Shown here piece after piece: positions 26,776 to 36,850 of a stretch of 64,000 bases of DNA. Each line of letters opens with the position of its first letter. Position 1 is the stretch's first letter. This stretch comes from JALEFZ01 sp039817415 (lineage in GTDB: Bacteria; Bacteroidota; Bacteroidia; J057): assembly GCA_039817415.1 (NCBI GenBank), contig JBCBVV010000001.1:248001-312000 (forward strand). Reading direction: 5' to 3'. A program made the position numbers and the translations under genes. The notes under the pieces are model-generated. The model had not been told where the DNA came from. It saw only the letters and a program-made list of their open reading frames with translations, and did not search any database.

Positions 26776-27801
26776 TCAAGGGGAAAATAGATTAGGACTC
26801 GAATCTCCTGATTTACCTGGTATTCTACCAAAATGCTTATAAGCACGCTCAGTGGCGACTCGTCCCCTAGCAGTACGCTTGATAAATCCTTCCATTACTA
26901 GGTAAGGCTCGTAGACTTCTTCTATGGTTTCGGGTTCCTCCCCCGCAGAAGCGGCGATAGAATTTAGACCAACAGGGCCTCCCTTGAATTTATCGATAAT
27001 GGTGATGAGGATTTTGTGATCCATGTCATCCAATCCTGCTTCGTCTACCTCTAATGCGGTAAGCGTTAATTCTGCGATAGCAGCAGTAATCCTTCCGTCG
27101 CCTTTGACTTGGGCAAAATCTCTGGTCCTACGAAGAAGTCTATTTGCAATACGAGGTGTTCCACGTGACCTTCGTGCAATTTCTAAGGCTGCATCCTCAT
27201 CAATAGGAACAGCCAGCACACCAGCTGATCGAATGATTATTCGCTGGAGCGTCTCTGCATCATAATATTCCAAACGGGCATTGATCCCAAATCGAGCCAG
27301 CATAGGAGAAGTCAATAGGCCCGCTCTGGTCGTAGCCCCAACTAAGGTAAAAGGAAGCAAGCCAATCTCAATGCTGCGGGCATTGGGCCCTGTTTCCACC
27401 ATGATATCAATCTTGAAATCCTCCATGGCAGAATAAAGGTATTCCTCTACAACAGGGGAAAGCCTATGGATTTCATCTATAAAAAGCACATCCCCTTCTT
27501 CCATATTGGTTAATAGGCCAGCTAAGTCGCCTGGCTTTTCCAATACGGGTCCCGAAGTGGTGACAATGTTAGCGGCTAGTTCATTCGCTAGGATAAAGGA
27601 AAGGGTTGTTTTCCCAAGTCCTGGTGGGCCATGCAGAATGACATGGTCTAGTGGCTCCCCTCTTAACTTGGCAGCTTCAATAAAAATTTTAAGATTCTCG
27701 GTAAGCTTCTTCTGGCCTGTAAAGTCTCCTAATAATTGTGGACGGAGCTTTTTTTCTTCGTCCATGTGCCCAGAATTGGGATCTAGCAATTCATTTCTCA
27801 T
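26776..27801 (-). CDS. ruvB: Holliday junction branch migration helicase RuvB
   Basis: A 341-residue AAA+ motor of the RuvABC complex. Walker A 'GPPGLGKTTL', Walker B 'VLFIDEIHR', sensor 1 'LVGATTRAG', an arginine finger region 'TSPMLARFG', sensor 2 'RSRGTPRIANRLLRR', and the C-terminal winged helix ('FIKRTARGRVATERAYKHFG'). Length and N-terminus fit the family. It drives branch migration during recombination repair, together with RuvA and RuvC encoded elsewhere. Confidence 0.98.
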   Translation of the reverse strand: MRNELLDPNSGHMDEEKKLRPQLLGDFTGQKKLTENLKIFIEAAKLRGEPLDHVILHGPPGLGKTTLSFILANELAANIVTTSGPVLEKPGDLAGLLTNMEEGDVLFIDEIHRLSPVVEEYLYSAMEDFKIDIMVETGPNARSIEIGLLPFTLVGATTRAGLLTSPMLARFGINARLEYYDAETLQRIIIRSAGVLAVPIDEDAALEIARRSRGTPRIANRLLRRTRDFAQVKGDGRITAAIAELTLTALEVDEAGLDDMDHKILITIIDKFKGGPVGLNSIAASAGEEPETIEEVYEPYLVMEGFIKRTARGRVATERAYKHFGRIPGKSGDSSPNLFSP

Positions 27802-27899
27802 CTTTCCTTTCGGCTATTCATCTTAAAGAAAAGAAAAAGAAAGCTTGCTTGTCAAACGAGGATATTCACATTCAATGAATCTACTCTTGGAGGGGACCA

Positions 27900-30161
27900 C
27901 TAAGCGGATAATTCTCGCTGTGGCTCAAGCTCGGTTTTGGGCTTAATGGGTTCAAGAGGTTCATGTTTTTTCCTAAGGGTAAAGAAGAAGGTGGTGCCTT
28001 CACCTAACTTGGACTCAAGCCAGATTTCGCCTCCATGCCTACGAACGATTTCTTTACATATCGACAAACCTACCCCACTTCCCTTGTATTCATTTCTGGC
28101 ATGTAAGCGCTTGAATACTTCAAAAATATAATCCTGATATTCTTCTGCTATACCGATTCCATTGTCCTTAACGAAAAACTCATAAGCGTCCCCCACATCT
28201 TTATAGCCCACAGTGATATGAGGCTGCCTATCTCCTGATTGGAATTTTAGGCCATTAGAAATGAGATTTTGAAAGAGCTGTTCCATTTGTGCCTCATCTG
28301 CATCTAGATCAGGGAGTTTATACACATCTACATGCCCATTTTTCTCTTGAAGAAGGACCATGAGATTTCTCGCGACGTTTTGAATAACCTGATGAAGGGA
28401 TATTCTCGTCATAGGTCGGTCCGTCATGTTCACCCTAGAGTAGGCTAATATGGCCTCAAGGAGATTTGACATACGTTGTCCACCATCCAATGCAAAGTCG
28501 AGATATTCCATATTTCCTGCATCCATGGAATCTCGGGTCCTCAATTTGAGTAACTGAAGGTAGCTTATGACCATGCGGAGCGGCTCTTTCATATCATGGG
28601 AAGCCATAAAGGCAAATCGTTCCAAGGATTTATTGGAATGGACGAGTTCAGCTGTTCGCTCTTCCACTTTGCGCTCCAAAATCACATTGGTATTGCGAAT
28701 CTGTTCGTAGGTTTCTTTTCTCTTGAGTCCGTTGGCGATAATTTCTCCGATGAATTGAAGCAATGACTGATCTTCTTCAGTCCATTTTCTCTTGTTGAAA
28801 ACGGAATCAAATCCTAGGAAGCCAATCCAATCATCACCTACATACATAGGTAAGATAATGATGGACTTTATCCCTTGCATCATGAAAAGATCTCGGGTAG
28901 CAGCTGCTTCATCAGGAAGTCCTTCTACATCGCTGATGACCATTTTTGATTTGGCTGTTTCCACGCCCCAAGGAAAATCATCTAACTTGAGGGCAGCTAA
29001 ATGCTGGATTTGGGGTTCTATCCCTTCGTTACACCATTCATGGGTATTACTAAGGATCTCCCTATCTGGATAATATCGAAAAATATAGCTTCTGTCTACC
29101 TTGGCAAATTCACCAATCTTACCTAGGGCATCGCTTATATAGGCATCCGTTTCAGCGGCGGGTACTCGTACAAAAGTGGATGAGATGTTGGTTACGATCT
29201 TCTCGAAGTCCCTACGATATGTTAATTCAGCTTCAGCTTGTTTCTGGACAATGACCATCTCAGCAAGATTCCTGATGGTTCTCAGCTGATACATTTCCCC
29301 TATACTCTTTAGGCCTTCTTTCTGAATGTAGACAATAAAAACGCCTTCAAAGTCTTTATTTAAGGGCCGGATTGGGAATAATGCTAGGCCGTATTTTCCT
29401 TGACTCCTAAGCTCACGCTTCATGTCCTCATCAATCGGCACTTCGTCAAGGCTTAGAAAAACCTGTTCTTTATTGGTTTTTCCTAGATTTTCAAGTGGGA
29501 AGTTATGTTGCTCAGCCCATGATAGGTAAGTATTTCCTAGACCAATGCCTTGTACCAAGGGCAATACCTTCCCTTCGAAATTAAATTGCCACAGGGCCGA
29601 AGCTTTATGCAAATATCCATCCTCTATCATTCTTGTGATAATAGAGAGGATGTAGGTCTGCGAGGCACCCTTGGAGAGGGCTTCTAGTACTTGATTCCTT
29701 CTGTATTGCTCCCGCTCAACCTGTTTACGAGCGGTAATTTCCTCCATGGTTCCGTCAAGGTCGAAACCAGTCTCTGATCCGATTCCTCTGACAGATCCCT
29801 TGATATTTATCCAGATCAGTTGGTCCTCTTCTGAGAAGACACGAACCTCAATCTGGAAAGGAAGATTTCTTTCGGAAGCACGTGTAATCATCTGCTTGAC
29901 CAATTCCTTATCACCTGGATGAAAGAGGTCAAGAAAGTTGACAAGTTTTAACTGTAGAAAGGATACGTTCAGTAAGCGAGCTGCCTGCGTAGACAAAACG
30001 ACGTGGTTCCCCTTGCTACGATATTCCCAATAGGCAAATTTCGTAAAAGGTATGTTGGACCGTAGAAACTGCTTTGAATGGCCGTTACCATTCTGAGTTT
30101 CTATTCCTTGGGTTCTCATGGCCAGAGCGTCAGGTCTGATTGGGTCGTTGTTTTTTGGCAT
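27900..30161 (-). CDS. PAS/GAF sensor histidine kinase (phytochrome-like kinase core)
   Basis: A 753-residue cytoplasmic kinase from ATG 30161 (an in-frame GTG at 30215 would add 18 residues). Order: PAS with PAC (about 40-150; 'ITARKQVEREQYRRNQ' ends it), GAF-like 1 (about 165-310), GAF 2 (about 325-490, 'YIFRYYPDREILSNTHEWCNEGI'), coiled coil, HisKA of the phytochrome/bacteriophytochrome type ('FAFMASHDMKEPLRMVISYLQLL', about 515-585), and HATPase with 'NLISNGLKFQ', 'DNGIGIAEEYQDYIF' and 'GSGVGLSICKEI'. No membrane segment, so it senses a soluble signal; the GAF domains lack an obvious bilin Cys. No response regulator is adjacent. The orphan output partner is unknown. Confidence 0.9.
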   Translation of the reverse strand: MPKNNDPIRPDALAMRTQGIETQNGNGHSKQFLRSNIPFTKFAYWEYRSKGNHVVLSTQAARLLNVSFLQLKLVNFLDLFHPGDKELVKQMITRASERNLPFQIEVRVFSEEDQLIWINIKGSVRGIGSETGFDLDGTMEEITARKQVEREQYRRNQVLEALSKGASQTYILSIITRMIEDGYLHKASALWQFNFEGKVLPLVQGIGLGNTYLSWAEQHNFPLENLGKTNKEQVFLSLDEVPIDEDMKRELRSQGKYGLALFPIRPLNKDFEGVFIVYIQKEGLKSIGEMYQLRTIRNLAEMVIVQKQAEAELTYRRDFEKIVTNISSTFVRVPAAETDAYISDALGKIGEFAKVDRSYIFRYYPDREILSNTHEWCNEGIEPQIQHLAALKLDDFPWGVETAKSKMVISDVEGLPDEAAATRDLFMMQGIKSIIILPMYVGDDWIGFLGFDSVFNKRKWTEEDQSLLQFIGEIIANGLKRKETYEQIRNTNVILERKVEERTAELVHSNKSLERFAFMASHDMKEPLRMVISYLQLLKLRTRDSMDAGNMEYLDFALDGGQRMSNLLEAILAYSRVNMTDRPMTRISLHQVIQNVARNLMVLLQEKNGHVDVYKLPDLDADEAQMEQLFQNLISNGLKFQSGDRQPHITVGYKDVGDAYEFFVKDNGIGIAEEYQDYIFEVFKRLHARNEYKGSGVGLSICKEIVRRHGGEIWLESKLGEGTTFFFTLRKKHEPLEPIKPKTELEPQRELSA

Positions 30162-30338
30162 AAGGAATGCGCACAGAACTCTTGCTTTGCCTAGAATTGA
30201 CTTAGCCTTTAACACTAGTCTATTAGGATAGTAAGAGTGTATCTAAAACAGGTTAGAAAGAAATCCAATAACGAAGAGGCTTCCTTATAAACTTAACGAA
30301 AAATGCAAAGAAATGCACGATTGAATTGCCAATCTCGA

Positions 30339-31724
30339 TTATGCTTGACTTCCTTCCATCACAGGCTGCCCAGCCTTCACGGCCTTTCGCACTACGCCCA
30401 TGATCTTTTCTCTAAGTCCGACAAGGGAATTCGCCGTTGAATTACCTCCCTGCAAAGCCGTCTGAAAGCGCCATTTTCCCCTGAATTTCTTGAACCACCT
30501 GCTGTAAACGAGGGAAAAATTCCCGAACAAGGGCAGGGTCAGAAAGTAGGCTAACGCTATCTGCCAACCAAATATTGCCCAAGCAATACCTGCCAATAAG
30601 AGATAGGAAAGCGGGAAGAGAAAGAAAGCGATAATGAACATCATAGACGAATGGAAATGATCGTCCTTAAATGTCTTTCTAGTAAATCTCACCGCAAAGT
30701 TATAGACAAGGATGTGGTTGAGCCACCCCCAGGCAAAAGCAGGAAATGAAATCAACAAACCAAGTGCTTGCAAGATAAGTCCCGGCATACCATGAGGCTG
30801 GGTCCTGACCACATGGTCTCTAATGCCCAATTCCTCGATACCATTGAAATAAGTTTCAACATCTTCTTTGAGGCTGGGACCATCAATGCTTTCGTTTGCC
30901 ATACCCTCTTCCACTTTTTTGATCATGTTTTGCTCGACTCTCAAGCGAGCTAATTGATCTTTTTTCGGAGCGGGTGATTGCTCCAACAACTCTTCTGAGC
31001 TGATGGTCCGCAATCCCTCAATGGTTTCATAATACTCAGGAGATTTGATATGGATCATTTCGTCCTGAATGCCCTTTGCCAAGTCATTTCTTAAGTCAAT
31101 CAGGGCACGCCTATCTTTATTCTTATGCTGTTCGTAATACTTCTTGATGCCAATGGGTTCACCGAATATAACCAGAGCGTCTGAGCGAAGATTTTTGTGA
31201 GCACTATAATTTAGGCCAACTGGCACCATGAGGATATCATCGAAATTTCCATCCATTTCTTCCATAGCCTGAAAACCAATTCTTCCGATCCCTTTTCTGA
31301 GTACTCTCAGTTTTCTGACACGCCCATGGTTTCCTTCTGGGAAAATCACGATAGAATCCCCGTTTTTGAGAAGGTCAATATACTTGTGAAACATCTCCTC
31401 ATTCTTCTGCAAATAATCCTTCCCATCCCTTTGGCGATAGATAGGAAGCATTTTCCAGGTGCTCAAGAAAGAGAGTGTTTTCGGATTGAAAACATCAGAA
31501 CGAGTGATATAATTTGGTTGTTGGCGTCCCTTGGTATTTCCGCCTAAGAGGAGGGCATCCATGAAGGCGTTTTGGTGGTTTGAGGCGAAAAATAAAGGTA
31601 CCCCCTTGGGGACATCTTCATAGCCAACGATTTTTAGTCTCCTATAATAAAGGTGTAATCCGAATCTCACTAGCGCCCGCATCACATGGTAGATGGGCAG
31701 AAACTTTACATTTGGCTTACTCAT
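30339..31724 (-). CDS. membrane acyltransferase of the PlsC/Gat1p-like family
   Basis: A 461-residue protein. N-terminal LPLAT domain: motif I 'NHQNAFMDALL' has His and Asp separated by five residues, as in yeast Gat1/Gat2-type enzymes, not the usual four; motif III 'IVIFPEGNHGRVRKLRVL'; motif IV 'ILMVPVGLNYS'. The middle part (about 225-300) is charged and helical. The C-terminal third (about 315-410) has three to four hydrophobic helices ('GLILQALGLLISFPAFAWGWL', 'SYLLLAGIAWAIFGWQIALAYF'). It should acylate glycerol-3-phosphate or lysophosphatidic acid, or a related acceptor, at the inner membrane. It lies 55 bp downstream of the BASS transporter gene on the same strand. Confidence 0.88.
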   Translation of the reverse strand: MSKPNVKFLPIYHVMRALVRFGLHLYYRRLKIVGYEDVPKGVPLFFASNHQNAFMDALLLGGNTKGRQQPNYITRSDVFNPKTLSFLSTWKMLPIYRQRDGKDYLQKNEEMFHKYIDLLKNGDSIVIFPEGNHGRVRKLRVLRKGIGRIGFQAMEEMDGNFDDILMVPVGLNYSAHKNLRSDALVIFGEPIGIKKYYEQHKNKDRRALIDLRNDLAKGIQDEMIHIKSPEYYETIEGLRTISSEELLEQSPAPKKDQLARLRVEQNMIKKVEEGMANESIDGPSLKEDVETYFNGIEELGIRDHVVRTQPHGMPGLILQALGLLISFPAFAWGWLNHILVYNFAVRFTRKTFKDDHFHSSMMFIIAFFLFPLSYLLLAGIAWAIFGWQIALAYFLTLPLFGNFSLVYSRWFKKFRGKWRFQTALQGGNSTANSLVGLREKIMGVVRKAVKAGQPVMEGSQA

Positions 31725-31779
31725 GAATTCTTAAATATTCTAGCAAAGGTAAAAAAAGTTTAAAAGGTAGTTAGGTAAA

Positions 31780-32700
31780 TTATTCACTTACAGGCTTCAA
31801 CGGCATGAATCTGGACCAAACCGTGGCAATACTCAGACCAGCAACAATATGCCATATACCCCAAAGCGCAGCGATCATAGCCATTCCTCCTAGCCCTCCG
31901 AATATGTCTCCGAAAATAAGGACCAAGGCAAGACCAGAATTCTGGATACCTGTTTCTATCGCTACAGTTCTTCTATCCTGTTCACCCAATCGACCTAAAG
32001 CCCCCAGCATATATCCTCCACCAAGCGCAATTGCATTATGGATGAATACATATCCGACGATATATTGAATATACTGAACGAAGAAAGGCCAATTTCCCAC
32101 TAGAGCCGCGACTACATAGCCTCCAAAAATTAAAATGGACAAGCGCTTCATGGGTTCTTTGAGCTTATCCGTAAAGCGGGGAAATTTATGGGCAGTCCAC
32201 ATACCCAAGGCAAGAGGAACAGCCAGGATGGTTAGAATCTTAACAAAGATGTCAACGGGATCCATCTGAATTTCAGCCAACAATTGAGCAGCAGGTTGGT
32301 ACCATTGTGCCCAAAAAAGAAAGCTAAAAGGGGTCATGATCACAGAAGCCATGGTAGAAAGGGCAGATAGACTGACTGAAAGTGCCACATTCCCCTGAGC
32401 CATCTGAGAAATAAAATTCGAAATATTCCCGCCAGGGCAAGCCGCAACCAAAAACATTCCTAGTGCGATACTAGGACATGGTTTGATCAAATAAACCAAT
32501 CCAAGGGTCAATAGGGGCAAAAGGAAGAATTGCGAAAATACCCCCACCAGAGCTGGCCAAGGACGAGACCACAAACGGACAAAGTCTGATGGTTTAAGTG
32601 ACAAGGCGACCCCATACATGATGATGAAAAGGGTGATGTCCAAGAATAGTAGACTTTGAGGAGAAAAATTCAGGCTGACCTGATCTAGTTGTTCACACAT
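31780..32700 (-). CDS. bile acid:sodium symporter (BASS) family transporter
   Basis: A 306-residue membrane protein with about nine to ten predicted helices. Typical BASS elements: 'MYGVALSLKPSDF', 'PALVGVFSQFFLLPLLTLGLVY', 'FLVAACPGGNISNFISQMAQGNVALSVSLSALSTMASVIMTP' and 'VAIETGIQNSGLALVL', which contain the sodium-binding and crossover regions. ATG 32700 is chosen over an in-frame start eight codons upstream. Substrates of bacterial members include organic anions such as pantoate or pyruvate; not resolvable here. Probably co-transcribed with the acyltransferase. Confidence 0.92.
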   Translation of the reverse strand: MCEQLDQVSLNFSPQSLLFLDITLFIIMYGVALSLKPSDFVRLWSRPWPALVGVFSQFFLLPLLTLGLVYLIKPCPSIALGMFLVAACPGGNISNFISQMAQGNVALSVSLSALSTMASVIMTPFSFLFWAQWYQPAAQLLAEIQMDPVDIFVKILTILAVPLALGMWTAHKFPRFTDKLKEPMKRLSILIFGGYVVAALVGNWPFFVQYIQYIVGYVFIHNAIALGGGYMLGALGRLGEQDRRTVAIETGIQNSGLALVLIFGDIFGGLGGMAMIAALWGIWHIVAGLSIATVWSRFMPLKPVSE

Positions 32701-33038
32701 AATAATAGGGCTTCCACGTACCAAAATACGAATTCTTTGCCTTAGCGGAAGTCAATTACATGAAAACAGAAAATACCCAAAGCAGGGATTGCCTTGGAAA
32801 ATGCCTTTGTGAGAGGTAGAGATTCTTAAAGAAAGCGTCTCTACCTGTAGGATACGATAAGACGATTCAATTGGTTGCTTTATGAGACTCAATATCGAAT
32901 TTGAACCGTTTGAAAAAAACTTCTTCAAGTTGATGAAATAGTCCTTTTTTCCTATGTAAAAAGTCCGTAGAATTATGCTGAACCTGTTCTTTCCCAGCGT
33001 CCCTAGAATTTTTGCTATTAAGAAATCGACACACCCAC
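32701..33038. other. intergenic region between divergent genes, 338 bp
   Basis: No credible ORF. It presumably holds both divergent promoters; I see no specific operator or riboswitch. Confidence 0.4.
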
Positions 33039-34589
33039 ATGACAGCTAATTTTACTCAAGAAGACCTTAGCCACATCCAATCAAGAGGAAGTAAAATCGA
33101 AGTAATTGAAGAGCAATTGAAGAACTTCGAGACAGGTTTTCCTTTTATGGACATCGTCAAGGCCGCCACCGTGAATGATGGTCTGATCAGACTACAGGAT
33201 TCCGATATTGATAGACTGGTGGAATCCTATGATAAAAAGCTACAGCATCTAAAGGTCGTAAAATTTGTTCCTGCTTCTGGGGCAGCCTCAAGGATGTTTA
33301 AGGCACTCTTTGCCTGCCTAAGCAGCTATGATGGTTCTGAAGAAGCCTACCAAAAAATACAGGAAGAAGGTGGCTTGGTAAAAACTTTCTTCGATAAGGT
33401 AGAAGACTTTGCCTTTGCATCTGAATTATCAGAAAAATTAGGAGGAAAAAGCCTTTCTTCCCTCGTTCAAGAGAAAAACCTAAGTGCCATCCTTTCTTCT
33501 CTCCTTACAGAAGATGGGCTTGGGTATGGTAAACTTCCCAAAGGCCTTTTAACCTTCCACCAATACGAAGAGACAGGAAGAACACCAGCTGAGGAACATT
33601 TAGTAGAAGCCGCCAACTATGGGGCAGCTACTGGCGGAACAGCTTTCCTACACTTTACTGTTAGTCCAGAGCATCAGGAAAAATTTCAGGAACTGATGGA
33701 TCAGGTAAAAGCAGGTTATGAAGCTAGCTTCGGTGTAAAGCTTGAGGTGTCCTACTCTATCCAAAAGCCTTCCACCGATACGATTGCCGTGGACATGGAA
33801 AATAACCCTTTTCGACTGGATAATGAACAAATCCTTTTCCGACCTGGAGGACATGGGGCCTTGATTGAAAACCTCAACGAAATTGATGCAGACCTCATCT
33901 TCATCAAAAACATCGACAACGTCGTTCCTGATAGGATCAAAGATACAACCTATACATATAAAAAAGCATTGGCTGGGGTATTGCTAGAAATTCAGAACCA
34001 GGTTTTTGCTTACCAAGAGCGGTTGGAAGCAGAAGCTAATCCCGACCTAGTCATGGAAATAGCTGCCTTCCTGGAAGCTGTCCTTTGTGTGGTTCCACAA
34101 AAGGGATTCTATGACAGCTGGACAGATGAGCAGCGCTTGACTTATATCAAGGCCAAGCTATATCGTCCTATTCGTGTTTGTGGAATGGTAAAGAATGAAG
34201 GAGAGCCAGGTGGGGGTCCATTTTGGGCTACGAACAGTGATGGAACCGTTTCCCTTCAGATTGTAGAAAGCGCCCAGATCGACAAAGACAATAAAGCTCA
34301 ATTAAGCATCATGCAGGGCTCTACCCACTTCAATCCTGTTGATCTTGTATGTGCAACCAGAAATCGCCACGGGGAAAAGTGGGATTTGCTAGACTTCAGA
34401 GATGAGAAGACTGGATTCATTGCCTACAAATCTAAAGACGGTAGAGAGCTAAAAGCTCAAGAACTTCCAGGACTTTGGAATGGAGCGATGGCTGACTGGC
34501 ATACGCTTTTTGTAGAAGTGCCCATTATCACATTCAACCCTGTTAAAACGGTAAACGATCTGCTAAGACCTAATCACCAACCTGCCTGA
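33039..34589 (+). CDS. DUF4301 family protein (nucleotidyltransferase-like)
   Basis: A 516-residue cytoplasmic protein. An early 'KFVPASGAASRMFKALFACL' resembles the glycine-rich loop of sugar-nucleotide pyrophosphorylases. Later 'EEHLVEAANYG', 'FRPGGHGALIENLNEIDADLIFIKNIDNVVPD' and 'QGSTHFNPVDLVCATRNRHG' are the conserved DUF4301 blocks. The length fits the family. Function is unproven; the fold suggests transfer of a nucleotide to a phosphorylated sugar. ATG 33039 is preferred over an in-frame TTG nine codons earlier. It is read alone and ends with a near-perfect terminator. Confidence 0.88.
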   Translation: MTANFTQEDLSHIQSRGSKIEVIEEQLKNFETGFPFMDIVKAATVNDGLIRLQDSDIDRLVESYDKKLQHLKVVKFVPASGAASRMFKALFACLSSYDGSEEAYQKIQEEGGLVKTFFDKVEDFAFASELSEKLGGKSLSSLVQEKNLSAILSSLLTEDGLGYGKLPKGLLTFHQYEETGRTPAEEHLVEAANYGAATGGTAFLHFTVSPEHQEKFQELMDQVKAGYEASFGVKLEVSYSIQKPSTDTIAVDMENNPFRLDNEQILFRPGGHGALIENLNEIDADLIFIKNIDNVVPDRIKDTTYTYKKALAGVLLEIQNQVFAYQERLEAEANPDLVMEIAAFLEAVLCVVPQKGFYDSWTDEQRLTYIKAKLYRPIRVCGMVKNEGEPGGGPFWATNSDGTVSLQIVESAQIDKDNKAQLSIMQGSTHFNPVDLVCATRNRHGEKWDLLDFRDEKTGFIAYKSKDGRELKAQELPGLWNGAMADWHTLFVEVPIITFNPVKTVNDLLRPNHQPA

Positions 34590-35261
34590 TCGTAGAACAA
34601 GACCTAATAAAAAGGAGATATAAGCTGGCTTATATCTCCTTTAATTTTTCCCAATAAACGACTTTCGTACTGTTTAAAAATTTGGCTATTAACGAAAAAC
34701 GAAAATATTCCAGCTCCGAACCTGTCAAATAGCGCATTAAATTATGTAAGAAATTCTACACTAACGATTCAAATTTATTCCTTTAACAAGCTCATTTTCG
34801 CAAATTCTTAGCTGTCCATTCGCGCTAGGAAAGCTACCATTTAGGTAGAAATATGATTCCATGAAAAATGCCCAATATTGAATGTAACAAGGAGAAAAAT
34901 TCATTTCGTAAAAAATCATACCGAAAAAGAGAAGAAAATTTCACTCATAAAACACTGACTATCAACAAAAAACAACACCAACCCTCATCAAAACACCAAA
35001 CAATTCAAAAACAGAACTATTCACCTCCTAAAGAGCACTTAGATTTTGGGGTTTTTGGGCTATTGGAAAAGAAAGGCCATAAAAATACCTTTGGATTAAC
35101 TGATTGTATAAAAGTACACCACGCGAAAGGTTTTTATAAGATTTAACAATTTCATTTTTGACCTAAAGTAGGTGTAAGAATTACCAAAGCAGACCCCCAA
35201 GAATCTTCTTTGGACATACAAAAAGACAAAAACAGATATAAACTGAGTTAATCACGGTAAA
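34590..35261. other. AT-rich intergenic region, 672 bp
   Basis: Besides the terminator at 34611-34649 I see an inverted repeat (ATAAAAATACCTTT at 35080-35093 against AAAGGTTTTTAT at 35127-35138). A 92-codon ORF at 34868-35146 is rich in Lys, Gln and Asn as expected of translated AT-rich sequence and is not called as a gene. The region probably holds the promoter of the T9SS cargo gene. Confidence 0.4.
34611..34649 (+). terminator. terminator of the DUF4301 gene
   Basis: AAAGGAGATATAAGC (34611-34625) and GCTTATATCTCCTTT (34628-34642), a 15-bp perfect stem with a two-base centre, then AATTTTT. Confidence 0.9.
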
Positions 35262-36461
35262 ATGAAGCAGTTCTTCCTTTTGATTTTTGTAACCTTGTCA
35301 TTTAGTGCATTTGCACAATACTCCACAACATTGAGGTATGAGATGGCTTATGGTCCTGATGCTTCGGGTCCTGACACCATGAAAGTATATGCCCAAAGTA
35401 ACAATTCAAGTGAAGACGTTTGGTTAGGAGCTGTTCACTGGGGCATCAAAGTTAACAGTCAAACTGTGGATGTAAGCCCAGCTGGACCTGCGATCATCAA
35501 TGACGACCTAGAGGCAGTGATTCAAGCAGGAGTATTTAGAGAAGCCAAATACGAAACCTATACGGATGTCGATGGTGGCGGAACTGCCATTAACCAAGCT
35601 ACCGTAGATGGTGTTATTTATGACTACAGAGCAGATTTCACTACCAGTCCTGGTTTTGGGATCATTCTAGCAGGAGGCCCTTATTTTGTGTTACCTGCAA
35701 GTCCAGCAGTGGAGTCTCATCTTCTAGACTTCGTTTTTGAAAGAGCTATTCCAACCACTCAAGTAAGAGTGATTCTAGAAGCATCTGATGATATCAACCT
35801 TAATTTCCTAAGAAACGCTATTTCTAATATTCCAGATGTATTGGGAACACCTCCATCTATCTCTTCAGATCCATTTGATGTTTTACCTATTTCTACCGAC
35901 CTCCCTATTGAGTTGCTAGATTTTGAGGCCTACCAAGTAGGAGAGGCAGTGGTTCAGCTAGAATGGACAACTACCCAAGAGGTAAACAATGCAGAGTTCC
36001 AGATAGAGCGTTCAACAGATGGAAGATTCTTCCAGCAGATTGCGGCTATGGATGGTGCAGGAACAACTGATGCACGCAAAGATTATGACTACCTTGACTT
36101 ATCCGTACCAGGCAATAGAGTGTACTATAGACTTCGTCAGGTAGACTTTGACGGATCCTTTACCTACTCTCCTATCAGAGAAGTAAGACTGGGTGATCAA
36201 TTTGCACCTCGCTTTGAGGTCTACCCAAACCCAGCAACAGAATATGTAAACGTAGAAGCAGCTGTTTCTTCAGACAAAACCTTCGATGTACGCCTAATGG
36301 ACATGACAGGAAGGGTAGTCCTAGAAAAGCGCGATGTTGTGTTTGGAGAAAATCAACTGAGACTAGACGTTTCAAGACTTACGCCAGAAAGCTACGTATT
36401 AGAAGTCGTAGACATCGAGAGCGATCTTTCACACTCTGAGGTGATTATCGTAAAAGAATAA
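35262..36461 (+). CDS. T9SS-sorted exported protein with a novel N-terminal domain
   Basis: A 399-residue protein. Signal peptide 1-18 (ends AFAQ), an N-terminal domain of unknown type (about 20-210, 'TLRYEMAYGPDASGPDTMKVYAQS'), an FN3-like stalk (about 215-310, 'IELLDFEAYQV', 'FQIERSTDGRFFQQIA', 'YYRLRQVDFDGSFTYSPIREV'), and a Por sorting domain ('FEVYPNPATEYV' to the C-terminus). The same stalk plus sorting pair closes the large GSDH-like protein at 13308. It is exported by T9SS and anchored or released; the N-terminal domain gives no clue to activity. It is read alone between two terminators. Confidence 0.85.
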   Translation: MKQFFLLIFVTLSFSAFAQYSTTLRYEMAYGPDASGPDTMKVYAQSNNSSEDVWLGAVHWGIKVNSQTVDVSPAGPAIINDDLEAVIQAGVFREAKYETYTDVDGGGTAINQATVDGVIYDYRADFTTSPGFGIILAGGPYFVLPASPAVESHLLDFVFERAIPTTQVRVILEASDDINLNFLRNAISNIPDVLGTPPSISSDPFDVLPISTDLPIELLDFEAYQVGEAVVQLEWTTTQEVNNAEFQIERSTDGRFFQQIAAMDGAGTTDARKDYDYLDLSVPGNRVYYRLRQVDFDGSFTYSPIREVRLGDQFAPRFEVYPNPATEYVNVEAAVSSDKTFDVRLMDMTGRVVLEKRDVVFGENQLRLDVSRLTPESYVLEVVDIESDLSHSEVIIVKE

Positions 36462-36484
36462 AGTATACCAATTAGAATTGCTTC

Positions 36485-36516
36485 AGGGGTTGCCACACGG
36501 CAACCCCTTTTTTTGT
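36485..36516 (+). terminator. terminator of the T9SS cargo gene
   Basis: AGGGGTTGCC (36485-36494), loop ACAC, GGCAACCCCT (36499-36508), then a run of T. Confidence 0.92.
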
Positions 36517-36850
36517 TCAAGCAGAATAGGCTGCTTAGCTAAGGCTATACACATTTAATTATCTGTACTGGCTTACTATACTTGCCCCAGGTCTTTGCCA
36601 TCAAGATGCTAGTATCTCAGTGGGAAGCAATGATAACGGATACAAGAGGGTAAACTCTTTGGCTAAACAGATATAAGTTCAAGTTTATGACTCCCTATCT
36701 ATATAAATGGGATAGCATCAAAAGAACCTCCTAAACATCATGAACAATGGCTTGACTAATACCATTCATACCCCATACAGAATTCTTTTTGGAAGGGTAC
36801 ACATTAGAATGAGGATGCTGTTAGCGTCTAATGTCTAACGAATAGCCCAA

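Noticed and set aside
34868..35146. 92-codon ORF in an AT-rich intergenic region
   Set aside because: Lys/Gln/Asn/His-rich translation typical of random AT-rich sequence, no ribosome site, and no domain.
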